DNA of 64,000 nt from Marinomonas primoryensis (GCF_013372285.1 NZ_CP054301.1:2156001-2220000), one strand, 5' to 3'. Positions 1 to 9,325 are shown, counted from the first letter of the stretch. The notes: generated by a model not told the origin, from the sequence alone. Translations and numbers: made by a program.

Positions 1-557
1 CTTGTAAAGTACGCAGCTTTAAGATTTAAACGACGTCCAATCAACCAACAAATAAAGTGGTGCCACATTGACAGTGTTGTTCTTAACTGCTCTTTTGATT
101 CAGTGACAACTAAAGTATCAATAGCTTCTTCCGACGAATTCAAAGGCGCAAAAGTCACCATGGCAAATCGACCTTTTTTGATCAGTACCGGCTTGACTGT
201 TGGACCTCGGCAGATTTCATAGAAGTCACTGCAACGGTACAGGGCATGAGCAAGACTTCTTGCATGAATAATACAAAGGCACATCATTCTAAAAGTACCA
301 TTTGGCACTTTACCACCGCTCAACATACCAAACGATTCATCTTGCATTAGCCACATGATTTTTTGATATAACATTCCGTAGCGATAAGCAGGGAATGAAT
401 CGCTCTTCTCTATTTCATCTTGTGTTATTTCTAGACTGTCTAACACAGCCTGACGATCCAGACCTTGCTCTTCAACGGCTTTTAAAAGATAGCGAACACT
501 CGACATGGGAACAGAAGCTTTCACATTCATCACCTTATATAACGGAACAGTCGTCAT
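1..557 (-). CDS. AraC-family transcriptional regulator, N-terminal part (cut by window edge)
   Basis: My own translation of the minus strand stays open from an ATG at 557 to base 1, so the C-terminal half lies outside the window. The visible ~185 residues (SSVRYLLKAVEEQGLDRQAVL..., later GLDRQ, MLSGGKVPNGTFRMMC and LARALYR-like helices) resemble the arabinose-binding-type N-terminal domain of OruR/ArgR-like AraC regulators; the HTH domain is not visible. The start is uncertain. A GTG near 524 follows AAGGTG at good spacing and gives MKASVPMSSVRYL, while the ATG at 557 has a weak ribosome site. The regulated pathway cannot be told from this fragment. Confidence 0.7.
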   Translation of the reverse strand, partial: MTTVPLYKVMNVKASVPMSSVRYLLKAVEEQGLDRQAVLDSLEITQDEIEKSDSFPAYRYGMLYQKIMWLMQDESFGMLSGGKVPNGTFRMMCLCIIHARSLAHALYRCSDFYEICRGPTVKPVLIKKGRFAMVTFAPLNSSEEAIDTLVVTESKEQLRTTLSMWHHFICWLIGRRLNLKAAYFT

Positions 558-591
558 TATTATTCTTTATTGTACTGCGCTTTTCATGCAT

Positions 592-622
592 AAAAAAAGG
601 CTGCATAAGCAGCCCTTTTTTT
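592..622 (-). terminator. Rho-independent terminator of the small charged-protein gene
   Basis: GGCTGC/GCAGCC stem with a short TTAT-type loop, flanked by A and T runs on both sides. It lies 18-48 bases past the stop codon of the minus-strand gene at 640-999. It has a T tract on either strand, so it may work in both directions. Confidence 0.75.
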
Positions 623-639
623 ATTTTACATTTCTGCGC

Positions 640-999
640 TTACTTTTCTTCAGTAAAGGCAGACAACAATTCATCAAGCGATAAATCTTCGCTGTCGGTA
701 TCGATGTCATTGGACTTTGCCATTGCTTCAGCCTTCGCTTGTTCTGCAGCTTCATCTACAGGCTTAACGAAAACAAAACGGCGAGGACGCCCAGCAGCAG
801 GAGCCGCATCTTTTTCTGGAAGTAACCCTAATCTATCAAGTTTTTTGTGCGCTTGTTCTTTGCGTTCCTTGGATTTCTTTGTTGCAAAACGACGAGTAGA
901 TGAGGCTTTTCGAGCTTTATTCTGCTCTTTCATCTGCTCTTTTGAACCAGTTTTTCCAAGTTTTCCACGCATACTACGCGATTTTTTAGCACGAGCCAT
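640..999 (-). CDS. Small conserved-looking charged protein, function unknown
   Basis: 119 residues that I do not recognise. The first ~55 residues are very rich in Lys/Arg (MARAKKSRSMRGKLGKTG...), the middle has a Pro/Ala/Arg patch (AAGRPRRFVFVKP), and the C-terminus is acidic with a short amphipathic end (LSLDELLSAFTEEK). There is no signal peptide or membrane segment. A strong ribosome site (AGAGGATATT) precedes the ATG, and a terminator follows the stop, so it looks like a real single-gene unit. The basic N-terminus suggests nucleic-acid or ribosome contact, but that is only inference from composition. Confidence 0.7.
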   Translation of the reverse strand: MARAKKSRSMRGKLGKTGSKEQMKEQNKARKASSTRRFATKKSKERKEQAHKKLDRLGLLPEKDAAPAAGRPRRFVFVKPVDEAAEQAKAEAMAKSNDIDTDSEDLSLDELLSAFTEEK

Positions 1000-1060
1000 A
1001 ATATCCTCTCTTTATCGCGCGCATTGTAGCAGTGAATTCAAGCTAGGTCATCCAACAGTA

Positions 1061-1492
1061 CTAGCAATTTGCTTTAAAAGAACCATGTCCTAGCTTTCTT
1101 TGGCCCCCTATTTCACCAAACAGCATTTTCACTTGAGGCGCGTCTCCAGACTGCAATGCATTTTCCAGCTTTTTCAATATCACAATCGTATCGTCAACGA
1201 CTTTTGTGTATTCTGCTTTTTGTTCTTTGAGCTGGCTACCCTGTAAATTATTGGCACTGAACTTATAAGGGGTTTCATTACGCGCTTTCTCGAAAAAAGA
1301 AATTAACGTGTCCACTCTCTGTACCGCTGCGTCATTATCTCCTGACTTTACATCAGATGACATTAAACGCATTTCATCTTTAATATTCGCCATGTAACCG
1401 CTCAACGCAGTTTCATCACAAGCGCCTTCCGCAAAGGCGAAAGACGAACAAGAAATCGAGAGAATCGTAGCAACAAGAAGACCTTTATTCAT
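1061..1492 (-). CDS. Cytochrome b562-family periplasmic protein
   Basis: About 143 residues from the ATG (MNKGLL...) preceded by AAAGGGTG; an in-frame TTG 21 bases upstream is less likely. A signal peptide ends near SFAFA/EG. The mature part is a predicted four-helix bundle with the family pattern: an early Met in the first helix (MANIKDEMRLM), a FFEKARNETPYKF segment like the KAATPPK region of CybC, and a late His (KLGHGSFKANC) where b562 has its second haem ligand. The protein likely carries non-covalent haem b or is a haem-free relative. Two Cys residues (near the mature N-terminus and at the C-terminal end) could form a disulfide. Confidence 0.7.
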   Translation of the reverse strand: MNKGLLVATILSISCSSFAFAEGACDETALSGYMANIKDEMRLMSSDVKSGDNDAAVQRVDTLISFFEKARNETPYKFSANNLQGSQLKEQKAEYTKVVDDTIVILKKLENALQSGDAPQVKMLFGEIGGQRKLGHGSFKANC

Positions 1493-1665
1493 AAAAACAC
1501 CCTTTAAATCCAAAATACATTTGCATTGGCTTAGTTGATCGTTTTAAACAATGATGTTTAAAATAACATGCTCTCTAAAAAATACACCCTATAAATTGTA
1601 AGCTTTTTGGCATACTTCTAATCTTGTTGAATTATTTCACTTAGCGGATACTTATCTTTTATAGA

Positions 1666-2001
1666 GTGCTCGCAAACCGATCACTAGTCACACTGGAGTT
1701 TAGTATTTTAAATTTTAGATACAATTTTTTTATCGTGTTTTGTTTAACATTGAGTTTCCGAGCCTTTGCAGAGTGCAGTGACTTTGACGCAAAGCTAGAG
1801 GCGGATAAAGCCGCACAAGACTTAATGAGTGGTAAAACCTTCAAAAGTGCTTTGATTCTAAAGACGCATTTGCCAAGTAAACGAAAAGAGGTCGCCAGCT
1901 ATATTTATGTCAAAGCAGACGACCTCTATTACACGGTTTATTCTTTAGTAAATTCTCAATGCAAAACGAAGATAATCAAAAGAACCAATGGTAAACACTA
2001 G
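1666..2001 (+). CDS. Small exported hypothetical protein
   Basis: Reads as 111 residues from a GTG; the true start is uncertain. A hydrophobic segment (NFFIVFCLTLSFRAFA) followed by a small-residue cleavage-like site suggests a signal peptide, and the mature part (ECSDFDAKLEADKAAQDLMSGKTF...) is about 75 residues. Two Cys residues in the mature part could pair in the periplasm. The C-terminal segment SYIYVKADDLYYTVYSLVNSQC alternates like beta strands. I do not recognise a family. It converges on the Lon-like protease gene with a 13-base gap. Confidence 0.5.
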   Translation: MLANRSLVTLEFSILNFRYNFFIVFCLTLSFRAFAECSDFDAKLEADKAAQDLMSGKTFKSALILKTHLPSKRKEVASYIYVKADDLYYTVYSLVNSQCKTKIIKRTNGKH

Positions 2002-2014
2002 TTACCACTAACGT

Positions 2015-4477
2015 TTATTTCTTGCTTTTGTCCGCTTTCTTAGTCCCTTCAGACTCAGTGTCTTCAGCCTCATCGTCTTCTTCTTCGTCATCATCTTCCT
2101 CTTCACCAAGCTTAGAGATTTCCTCTAGGCGCTCAATGACTCTTGCAGATACCGTGCCTTCCGGATACTCGCCTTCTTCATCGGGAACGCCTGGCTCCAT
2201 ACCCGTTAATAAATGCAACGCTTCATCCGCTGTAGAAATGGCATAAATGTGGAATTTACCCGCTTTAACGGCTTCGACAATATCATCATTTAACATCAGG
2301 TTAATGGTATTAGATTTAGGAATGATGGCACCTTGCGTCCCCGTCAGACCACGCGCATTACAAACATTGAAGAAACCTTCTATTTTTTCATTCACACCAC
2401 CAATTGCCTGAATTTCACCGTACTGGTTTAATGAACCCGTAATTGCAAGATCTTGGCGGATTGGCACTTGGATCAACGCAGACAACAAACAACAAAGCTC
2501 AGCCGTGGAAGCACTGTCTCCATCGATATAGCCATAACTTTGTTCCATCGCAATAGAAGCCGAGATATCAAGTGGAAAGCGCTGAGCGTATTTGTTGCCA
2601 AGATAACCAGATAGAATTAACACACCTTTAGAGTGAATGTTTTGACCTAAGTTAGATTCTCGCTCAATATCTATAATCCCTTTGCCACCAGGATACACAG
2701 TCGTTGAAATCCGAGCCGGTGCACCAAAGCTACTATCGCCGATTTGCATAACCGTTAGGCCGTTAATTTTACCCACGGCATAACCTTCACTTTCTAATAA
2801 CACCGTGCCATCAATAATTTCTTCAATGATTTTTTCACTGACACGACCGGTACGATGTCTTTTAGCTTTTAAAGCGCGCGCTATATGATCTGCCGTGATT
2901 TCGGTGTCTTTGGCCATTTCACGAACAAAATCTGCTTCACCTAACAATTCAAAAACATCACCAATTTTAGCCGCCATTTCTCGCTGATGTTCTGCCAAAC
3001 GACTACTGTATTCAATAAGGGCAGCCACGCCATCGCGTGTTACGTTCGCATACTCTTCTTTATCTACACGGTCTTTCATAAGACGGGCAAAAGATAATTC
3101 AGACTCTTTTGAACGCTTTAATGTGTCATCAAAATCGACTAAAACACGAAACATTTCCTGAAAATCAGGATCTGCGTCTTGCAATAAATAATAAATATCA
3201 CGCGCACCAATCAACACCACTTTTACCTGCAACGGCAAATCTTGTGGCGACAGCGTTGTGGTGTTCATCAGCCCCATGTCGGCGTAAGGATGTTCGATTT
3301 TTATGGTCTTGCTTTTCAAAGCCCGCTTAAGCGCTTCCCACAAATAATGATCTGTGAGCAGTTTCTCTGCATCCAATATCAAATAACCGCCGTTTGCGGC
3401 ATGCAAACTACCAGAACGAATCAAACGATAGCTAGTAACGAGCATACCTTGATCACTACTGTGCTCGACTTGACCAAATAGGTTTCGATACGTTGGATGA
3501 GACTCATAAACTACGGGCTGCCCACCATCCGCTTCATGCGTTATCGCGATATTGGGCAAATACAACTCTTCATAAAATTGTCGACGACCAATTTCATCTC
3601 GATTCTCAGACGCTTTCTCATCGGCCATTTGATCTATAATAGTTTTATCAAGATCCTCTCTTAGGGCACTAAGATGAGCAGCAATATCCGCATCATCTTT
3701 GTATTTCTCAAACAAGCCAGACATCAAAGGGTCTAACGCTTCTTTCACCGTGTCCAAGTTCAACTGGCGAATTTGATCGTATGTCGCTCGCTTCCATTGC
3801 GGCAACCCTAATAATTCTTCGTTCAATAAGCCTTCTAATGTCGAAACGCCTTCTTGAAACACATCGCGTTCGTCATCGGTTAATGCAGCAAACTCATTTT
3901 CTTCTAACGCTTTGCCCTCTTTCATCGGAGCAAAACTAACAGAAGAAGCGTCGCGGAACATTGCCACACCAATTTTTCCTGAAACACGCTCAACTTTGTT
4001 AATTGCGGCTTCATATTGATCACTGAAAGCACGGTCAATTACACTCTTTTGCTGTTGGTAAGAAGGATTTTCGAAGGCGGCAGGAAAAGTAGCCATTAAG
4101 CCATCAATTAATGCACGAATTTCTTTCTCGAATTCAGACGCTAATCCTGGTGCAAATTCGATTGCTTTTGGTCGATGACTTTCCGTAAAGTTATTAATAT
4201 ACGCCCATTCGTTTGGCGCTGAACGGCGTTTAGCTTCGCTTTTGAGATAACTCAAGACGTAAGAAGAACGGCCTGTTCCCGAATCGCCCATAGCAAAAAT
4301 ATTGTAGCCTGGACGCTGCATGGCCACGCCAAATTGAATGGCTTCAACGGCACGCTCTTGACCTAAAATGCCACTCAGTGGCTCAATGTCATTTAACGTC
4401 TTAAAAGCTAGGTGATCATCAGGCACTTTAGCAGCAAGTGCTTGGTACGGTAGAGAGGTAACCATGTTGGACATCAA
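2015..4477 (-). CDS. Lon-like ATP-dependent protease (LonB/YcbZ type)
   Basis: 820 residues. Walker A is G-D-S-G-T-G-R-S-S at residues 64-72, and the proteolytic domain is C-terminal with catalytic Ser655 in GDSAS and Lys698 in NEKIE; the 43-residue Ser-Lys spacing is that of Lon proteases. The N-terminal part (PYQALAAKVPDDHLAFKTLNDIEPLSGILGQERAVEAIQFG) is typical of the YcbZ/LonH group, which lacks the classical Lon substrate domain. The last ~35 residues form an acidic stretch followed by a Lys-rich end. The likely role is cytoplasmic quality-control proteolysis. It appears monocistronic. Confidence 0.93.
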   Translation of the reverse strand: MMSNMVTSLPYQALAAKVPDDHLAFKTLNDIEPLSGILGQERAVEAIQFGVAMQRPGYNIFAMGDSGTGRSSYVLSYLKSEAKRRSAPNEWAYINNFTESHRPKAIEFAPGLASEFEKEIRALIDGLMATFPAAFENPSYQQQKSVIDRAFSDQYEAAINKVERVSGKIGVAMFRDASSVSFAPMKEGKALEENEFAALTDDERDVFQEGVSTLEGLLNEELLGLPQWKRATYDQIRQLNLDTVKEALDPLMSGLFEKYKDDADIAAHLSALREDLDKTIIDQMADEKASENRDEIGRRQFYEELYLPNIAITHEADGGQPVVYESHPTYRNLFGQVEHSSDQGMLVTSYRLIRSGSLHAANGGYLILDAEKLLTDHYLWEALKRALKSKTIKIEHPYADMGLMNTTTLSPQDLPLQVKVVLIGARDIYYLLQDADPDFQEMFRVLVDFDDTLKRSKESELSFARLMKDRVDKEEYANVTRDGVAALIEYSSRLAEHQREMAAKIGDVFELLGEADFVREMAKDTEITADHIARALKAKRHRTGRVSEKIIEEIIDGTVLLESEGYAVGKINGLTVMQIGDSSFGAPARISTTVYPGGKGIIDIERESNLGQNIHSKGVLILSGYLGNKYAQRFPLDISASIAMEQSYGYIDGDSASTAELCCLLSALIQVPIRQDLAITGSLNQYGEIQAIGGVNEKIEGFFNVCNARGLTGTQGAIIPKSNTINLMLNDDIVEAVKAGKFHIYAISTADEALHLLTGMEPGVPDEEGEYPEGTVSARVIERLEEISKLGEEEDDDEEEDDEAEDTESEGTKKADKSKK

Positions 4478-4687
4478 TGGATTTCCTTTTGTCTAACAAA
4501 CTACTTAGAAAGTTGGTTTGCGAAAGAAGAAAACTCTCCTTTCAAATATGTTAAATAAATACAATACGTTGAGATTAACACTCCGGTTTCACTTCGCCTA
4601 TATTGAAGTAGAAATATCATCGCGATTATTGACTATCAAAACAGTATTGATGTTCCAAAAAACGACAAAACGAACCGGATTACTCAA

Positions 4688-5497
4688 CTATTCTGTACCA
4701 AGCTGAAGTTGATGCTGTATATTTGCTTTTGAAAATACACGATGAAAATTCGCGGCAGTTGCCTCTAACAGAGCCTCGTAACGAATACCTTTTAAATCAG
4801 CTACATACTGAGCGATTTCTGATACGTATTTAGGCTCATTTTTCTTACCTCGATAAGGCACAGGAGCAAGGTATGGCGAATCCGTTTCAACAATCAAAGA
4901 TTCTAAAGGAAGTTTACGAACTGTCTCCTTAAGATCCGCTGCGGTTTTAAACGTTACAATTCCAGAAATGGAGATCAAATAGTTTTCATCCAATGCCGCT
5001 TTGGCCATTTCATAATCTTCAGTAAAACAATGCAAAACGCCAGCGGTATCTCGATTACCGTATTGTTTGATCAGTGACAATGTGTCTTCTTTTGCATTTC
5101 GAGTGTGGACAATGACAGGCAAACCAAGCGACCCAGCTGCTTTAAGGTGATGAATGAAACTGGTCTTTTGGGCTTCATGGGCCAACACTGATGTCTCATA
5201 AAAATAATCCAACCCTGTTTCACCGATCGCAATCACTTTAGGGTTCGCCGCGTATTGCCGCAATAAAAGCTCATCCTGAATTAAGCCTTCACTCTGCAAT
5301 GGGTGAACGCCACAACTAGCATAAACACCATTTCGTTTAGTGAACCCTAAAATGGTATCCATTTTCTTCAGATCAACACTGATACCCAGCAACTGTCTGA
5401 CGCCTTTTTGATACGCCGCATCAATAGCCAAGTTTATATCATCGTTATAAGGTGCCAGATCCAGCATGTCGAGATGGCAATGGGTGTCAATTAACAT
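4688..5497 (-). CDS. TatD-family metal-dependent hydrolase (YcfH type)
   Basis: 269 residues. The metal-binding signature starts at the N-terminus (MLIDTHCHLD, His6 and His8). Further conserved pieces are IGETGLDYFY, PVIVHTRNA, GVLHCFTEDYEMA and VETDSPYLAPVPYRGKKNEPKYV. TatD proteins are Mg-dependent DNases or deoxyribonucleases of the amidohydrolase superfamily; the exact substrate of this YcfH branch is unsettled. It is the last gene of the pabC-mltG-tmk-holB-tatD operon, starting 7 bases after holB. About 210 bases without a gene separate it from the Lon-like gene. Confidence 0.93.
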   Translation of the reverse strand: MLIDTHCHLDMLDLAPYNDDINLAIDAAYQKGVRQLLGISVDLKKMDTILGFTKRNGVYASCGVHPLQSEGLIQDELLLRQYAANPKVIAIGETGLDYFYETSVLAHEAQKTSFIHHLKAAGSLGLPVIVHTRNAKEDTLSLIKQYGNRDTAGVLHCFTEDYEMAKAALDENYLISISGIVTFKTAADLKETVRKLPLESLIVETDSPYLAPVPYRGKKNEPKYVSEIAQYVADLKGIRYEALLEATAANFHRVFSKANIQHQLQLGTE

Positions 5498-5504
5498 AGT
5501 TGGT

Positions 5505-6443
5505 TTACCACTGATTCAATTCGTGTGTGAGTTGTATTATCGGGTTTAAGTTTGTTTTTTTAAGGTCTGATTTCAGCTTTTGCAACGCTTGATAACGCAA
5601 CATGAGCGATTGAACACTCAATCTTACTATCAAGGTCGAATAAATCGCACGTAAGGCGCCATCTAATGGAGCGCCTGTTGAATGACAAATACATTGATGC
5701 AGAATAGCCGCCAGTCCGTTGCAATAATCTCCAATATTATTACTGTCCAACCCTTTTAATACATCACTAACTGCCGCCGCGCCTTGCAACATGCTATTCA
5801 GTTGCTCAGGCAAACCAGCGTATAAATTAGTCTTACCTTGTTGTTGAATCGACAACAAACGAAAAGGCTGTATGGTTAACCAAAACAGAGAGCTCAGCTC
5901 TTGGTGATCTGGAAACTGCAGCAACCACTGCTTTACGTCATCAACAGTTGGGGTAGGTACGCTGACCAAAAGACATCGACTTCTTATGGTTGGCAAAAGA
6001 CTAGTGGATTGGGAACTGGTAAGCACAAAATAAGTACGCGGCGCAGGCTCTTCTAACGCTTTTAATACAGCGTTTGCTGCGTTGATGTTCATCGCTTGAG
6101 CGTGCGTAATTAAGACAACTTTATTTTGACCTATTTGCGGTTTTTGATTTATTTGCTTTACTAACAAGCGCACTTGATCGACTTTAATCGTCGATGCTTC
6201 ACCATCTAAAACACGGAAATCTGGATGTGTATCGGCTCGCATCAAGTCGCATGAATGGCACTGTCCACAAGCCGCAGCCTGATCACCCTCGCACATCAAG
6301 TCTTTGACAATTTCACGAGCAAGTTGCTCTTGCCCTACGCCATCCGCCCCCGTCACTAACAAAGCATGAGACAGACTATTCGTTTGTTTCAGCACTTGAA
6401 CTTGTCGCAAACAAGGAATCAACCAATGAGCAATCGTTGTCAT
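5505..6443 (-). CDS. holB: DNA polymerase III delta' subunit
   Basis: 312 residues. This clamp-loader AAA+ subunit loads the beta sliding clamp as part of the polymerase III holoenzyme. Visible: a nucleotide-loop-like G-A-D-G-V-G-Q segment (residues 32-38), a zinc module with Cys51, Cys59, Cys62 and Cys65, the ALKALEEPAPRTYFVL stretch, and the clamp-loader SRC motif at 155-157. The C-terminal collar domain is divergent. Its start directly abuts the tmk stop, so the two are translationally coupled. The gene order tmk-holB-tatD supports the call. Confidence 0.95.
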   Translation of the reverse strand: MTTIAHWLIPCLRQVQVLKQTNSLSHALLVTGADGVGQEQLAREIVKDLMCEGDQAAACGQCHSCDLMRADTHPDFRVLDGEASTIKVDQVRLLVKQINQKPQIGQNKVVLITHAQAMNINAANAVLKALEEPAPRTYFVLTSSQSTSLLPTIRSRCLLVSVPTPTVDDVKQWLLQFPDHQELSSLFWLTIQPFRLLSIQQQGKTNLYAGLPEQLNSMLQGAAAVSDVLKGLDSNNIGDYCNGLAAILHQCICHSTGAPLDGALRAIYSTLIVRLSVQSLMLRYQALQKLKSDLKKTNLNPIIQLTHELNQW

Positions 6444-7082
6444 CTATTCATCACCAGACCACGTTTTACTCAGCTGCATCAACTGGTCTTCAATTTGTTT
6501 TTGCACAGCATCTAAAGATAGGCTCGCATCAATCACCTTGACTCTGTGTGGATCTGCGCTTGCGCACTCAAGAAAGCCATCACGCACTTTTTGATGAAAG
6601 AGTACGGATTCTTTATCCAAACGGTCTTGATGTTGACGCTGCACTACGCGTTCTTGGCCCAATTCAACAGGAACATCTAAAACCAGCGTGGCATCCGGCT
6701 TGTTGTCGCCAACGACCCAACTGGCTAATTGATCTAAAACCTTAGTGTCACCACCGCGCGCCTTACCTTGATAAACATAACTCGAATCTAAAAAGCGATC
6801 ACTGATCACCCATGTGCCTTTCTCTAATGCGGGCTGTATCTTTTCTGCCAAATGCTGGGCTCTGGCGGCAAACACAAGCAACAACTCAGTGACATCATTC
6901 ACCGGTTCTTCTCTAGGCGTTAATATCAACTGACGTATCTCTTCCGCCAGGGGCGTGCCACCAGGCTCTCGGGTCAGTATGTAAGAGATATTATGAGACT
7001 CTAACCACTGACGAATAAAGTGAATAGCCGTTGTTTTACCGCTACCTTCTCCACCTTCAAGCGAAATAAATTTACCTCTCAT
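6444..7082 (-). CDS. tmk: Thymidylate kinase
   Basis: 212 residues. It phosphorylates dTMP to dTDP with ATP. The P-loop is at residues 10-18 (GGEGSGKTT); the DR(F) motif appears in ISDRFLDSSYVYQGKARG; TREPGGTPLAEEIR and the LID-like region around RQHQDRLDKES complete the bacterial Tmk pattern. Length is normal for the family. It sits 12 bases after mltG and abuts holB. Confidence 0.96.
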   Translation of the reverse strand: MRGKFISLEGGEGSGKTTAIHFIRQWLESHNISYILTREPGGTPLAEEIRQLILTPREEPVNDVTELLLVFAARAQHLAEKIQPALEKGTWVISDRFLDSSYVYQGKARGGDTKVLDQLASWVVGDNKPDATLVLDVPVELGQERVVQRQHQDRLDKESVLFHQKVRDGFLECASADPHRVKVIDASLSLDAVQKQIEDQLMQLSKTWSGDE

Positions 7083-7094
7083 ACACCAACCCCT

Positions 7095-8126
7095 CTATTT
7101 CGCATTTTTTGGAGTCGATCGATAATCTTCTCGACGCTTAAACTGATATTTTCTTACGGCCTGATTGTGCTCTATTAGAGTGTTAGAAAAAGCATGGGTG
7201 CCATCCCCTTTAGCGACAAAATACAAGGCTTTGGTTTGCTCTGGATTCAATGCCGCCTCGATGGCTTCACGGCCAACATTAGCAATAGGCGATGGCGGCA
7301 AACCATAAAATCGGTAAGTATTATAGGGAGACGAATCCTGCAAACCTTTGCGGGTCAAATTACCTTTAAACGAATCTCCCAGGCCGTAAATTACCGTCGG
7401 ATCAGTCTGCAGCCGCATGCCTTTTTTTAGTCGATTAATGAATACCTGAGCGATCAAAGGTCGCTCATCCGGCACACCCGTTTCTTTTTCAATAATAGAC
7501 GCCATAACCAAGGCTTCATACGCTGATTTATAAGGTAAGTCTGGCGCTTTATGTTTCCATAAATCTGTCAATGTTTGCGTCATTAGTTCATGAGCATGTT
7601 TTAAAATACTAGCGTCAGTATCACCTTCATGATAACGATAAGTATTCGCGAAAAACTGCCCTTCTGGATGCTCAACCTCAAGTCCTAATTTTTCGACTAT
7701 TTCTTCATTCGAAGAGTCCAGCAAAGTCATTGTGATATTGCCTCTGGCCTTCATCGCCGACAAGAAATCTTGAGTCGTTTTGCCTTCCAGCAAGGTAATA
7801 GAGTAAAAAATAGATTGCCCAGAATCAAACAGCGCCATGATGTCCAATAAATTCATTTCAGGCTGGATTGCGTACTTTCCAACTTTGGGAACCCATTCAG
7901 GATTCAGTTTTGAAGCCACTCGAGTAAGAAAAGGATATGCGATCAAACCTTTTTTATTCAGCTCATCACCTAAACTATGAGAGGTATCTCCAGCACGGAC
8001 TTCAAACGTTTCTACAGACGTCAGTGTCACCGGAACCGTAATAGAATAATAAAGGTAGCCTGCAAATATAGCCGATAAGGTAATCAACAGAAAAACAACA
8101 CGATAAAACCACTTAATGAGTGCCAT
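7095..8126 (-). CDS. mltG: Endolytic murein transglycosylase MltG
   Basis: 343 residues from the ATG at 8126 (MALIKWFYRVVFLL...); a longer reading is possible, but this start overlaps the end of pabC by 14 bases, as expected for coupled genes. One N-terminal transmembrane helix (residues ~5-27) anchors a periplasmic LysM-like plus YceG catalytic domain. The catalytic Glu is in the S-I-I-E-K-E-T-G motif (Glu213), followed by TDPTVIYGLG and SPYNTYRFYGLPPSPIANVG. The enzyme cleaves nascent glycan strands at the membrane and is thought to set glycan chain length. Confidence 0.95.
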   Translation of the reverse strand: MALIKWFYRVVFLLITLSAIFAGYLYYSITVPVTLTSVETFEVRAGDTSHSLGDELNKKGLIAYPFLTRVASKLNPEWVPKVGKYAIQPEMNLLDIMALFDSGQSIFYSITLLEGKTTQDFLSAMKARGNITMTLLDSSNEEIVEKLGLEVEHPEGQFFANTYRYHEGDTDASILKHAHELMTQTLTDLWKHKAPDLPYKSAYEALVMASIIEKETGVPDERPLIAQVFINRLKKGMRLQTDPTVIYGLGDSFKGNLTRKGLQDSSPYNTYRFYGLPPSPIANVGREAIEAALNPEQTKALYFVAKGDGTHAFSNTLIEHNQAVRKYQFKRREDYRSTPKNAK

Positions 8127-8940
8127 GCATATCCTTAGCTTGCATTGAAATTTGTAATTTTCGAGTATGAATACCAATCGGAAAAGATGTTCCTGCAATA
8201 TGAATGACAGGTACGACCCCCATCAAGCTATTGGTAATAAAAACCTCATCCGCCACCATCAGATCGGACAGTGAATAATGACCAACCTGAACAGTATAAC
8301 GCTCTTGGTTTTCTATAATGGCCTTTCGATAAGTACCTTGCACTCCCGATCGATGAAGAGAAGGCGTATAGAAAATACCTTTTTCAACCCAAAAAAGATT
8401 GCTTTGAATACACTCCACCAATTCTTGACGCTCATTTAACATGATGGCTTCAAAATCTATCACCTTCAAGAACCGCTTAGCCATAACATTTTCTAACCTA
8501 TTTAAGTGTTTAATGCCGGAAAGAAAGCGATTACTGCTGATAGGAACAGGAGAAATAGAGAGTGAGACACCTTTGGCGCGGTGATCTTGATAATCTGGAG
8601 CCGGTAAAATACCGATAATGATGGAGTGAATACAGGGCTCAGGTGCTAAATAACCTCTTCCGCCTTCTCCGCGGCTGACGATAATTTTTACAACCGACTC
8701 ATCACGAATCAAAGACTGAACATTTTTATCTAAGAAATCCGATAAGACTTTTTTTTGATCGGATGAAAAAGGCATACCGAGCTTATATAGCCCTCGATAT
8801 AAACGAGAAAGGTGATCATCAATTTGTAGAAAACACTGAGGAAACGCACGAATGGTTTCAAATACGCCATCACCGTAAGCCAAACCACGGTCAGCAACGG
8901 AAACAGATTTTTCTAATCTGTAATTAACGAACCAAGTCAT
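8113..8940 (-). CDS. pabC: Aminodeoxychorismate lyase
   Basis: 275 residues. This PLP-dependent fold-type IV enzyme converts 4-amino-4-deoxychorismate to 4-aminobenzoate plus pyruvate in folate synthesis. Visible: the N-terminal SVADRGLAYGDGVFETIR signature, the PLP lysine at Lys144 in GIKHLNRLENV, an ELVECIQSNLFWV segment, and DEVFITNSLMGVVPV near the end. It is the first gene of the operon and lies about 50 bases downstream of the last tRNA-Glu gene, so read-through from the tRNA array is possible. Confidence 0.94.
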   Translation of the reverse strand: MTWFVNYRLEKSVSVADRGLAYGDGVFETIRAFPQCFLQIDDHLSRLYRGLYKLGMPFSSDQKKVLSDFLDKNVQSLIRDESVVKIIVSRGEGGRGYLAPEPCIHSIIIGILPAPDYQDHRAKGVSLSISPVPISSNRFLSGIKHLNRLENVMAKRFLKVIDFEAIMLNERQELVECIQSNLFWVEKGIFYTPSLHRSGVQGTYRKAIIENQERYTVQVGHYSLSDLMVADEVFITNSLMGVVPVIHIAGTSFPIGIHTRKLQISMQAKDMHGTH

Positions 8941-8989
8941 GGCTAAAAACTCAAAAAATAAGGTTAGCTATGATAGCGCAAAAAAAAGA

Positions 8990-9065
8990 TGGCGTCCCGT
9001 AGGGGGTTTGAACCCCTGTTACCGCCGTGAAAGGGCGGTGTCCTAGGCCACTAGACGAACGGGAC
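8990..9065 (-). tRNA. tRNA-Glu (UUC), copy 1
   Basis: 76 bases including encoded CCA. The minus strand begins GTCCCGTTCGTCTAG and has the anticodon stem CCGCCC-TTTC-ACGGCGG, so the anticodon is TTC. It is the array copy nearest pabC. It differs from the other five Glu copies at 9047 (GGCC instead of GGTC in the D-loop). Confidence 0.97.
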
Positions 9066-9115
9066 ACAACATTTTATTGCATTAATTATCTACTTTCTGA
9101 CCACTCAATATAAAG

Positions 9116-9191
9116 TGGCGTCCCGTAGGGGGTTTGAACCCCTGTTACCGCCGTGAAAGGGCGGTGTCCTAGACCACTAGACGAACGGGAC
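9116..9191 (-). tRNA. tRNA-Glu (UUC), copy 2
   Basis: 76 bases, CCA encoded, anticodon TTC. First member of the 279-bp Glu-Gly repeat unit. Confidence 0.97.
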
Positions 9192-9250
9192 ACTGTTTAG
9201 TTTTGAGAAAACTATAAACAATCACATCGCGTTATCGCTAACATCGATGT

Positions 9251-9325
9251 TGGAGCGGGAAACGAGGCTCGAACTCGCGACCCCAACCTTGGCAAGGTTG
9301 TGCTCTACCACTGAGCTATTCCCGC
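9251..9325 (-). tRNA. tRNA-Gly (GCC), copy 1
   Basis: 75 bases on the minus strand, beginning GCGGGAATAGCTCAG and ending CCCGCTCCA; the anticodon loop CTTGCCAAG gives anticodon GCC. Confidence 0.97.

Noticed and set aside
395-1093. 232-residue plus-strand reading
   Set aside because: It crosses two real minus-strand genes and a terminator and has low-complexity Ser/Phe/Cys composition.
4518-4706. 62-residue plus-strand reading between the Lon-like and tatD genes
   Set aside because: It runs into the end of tatD on the opposite strand and has no ribosome site or motif.
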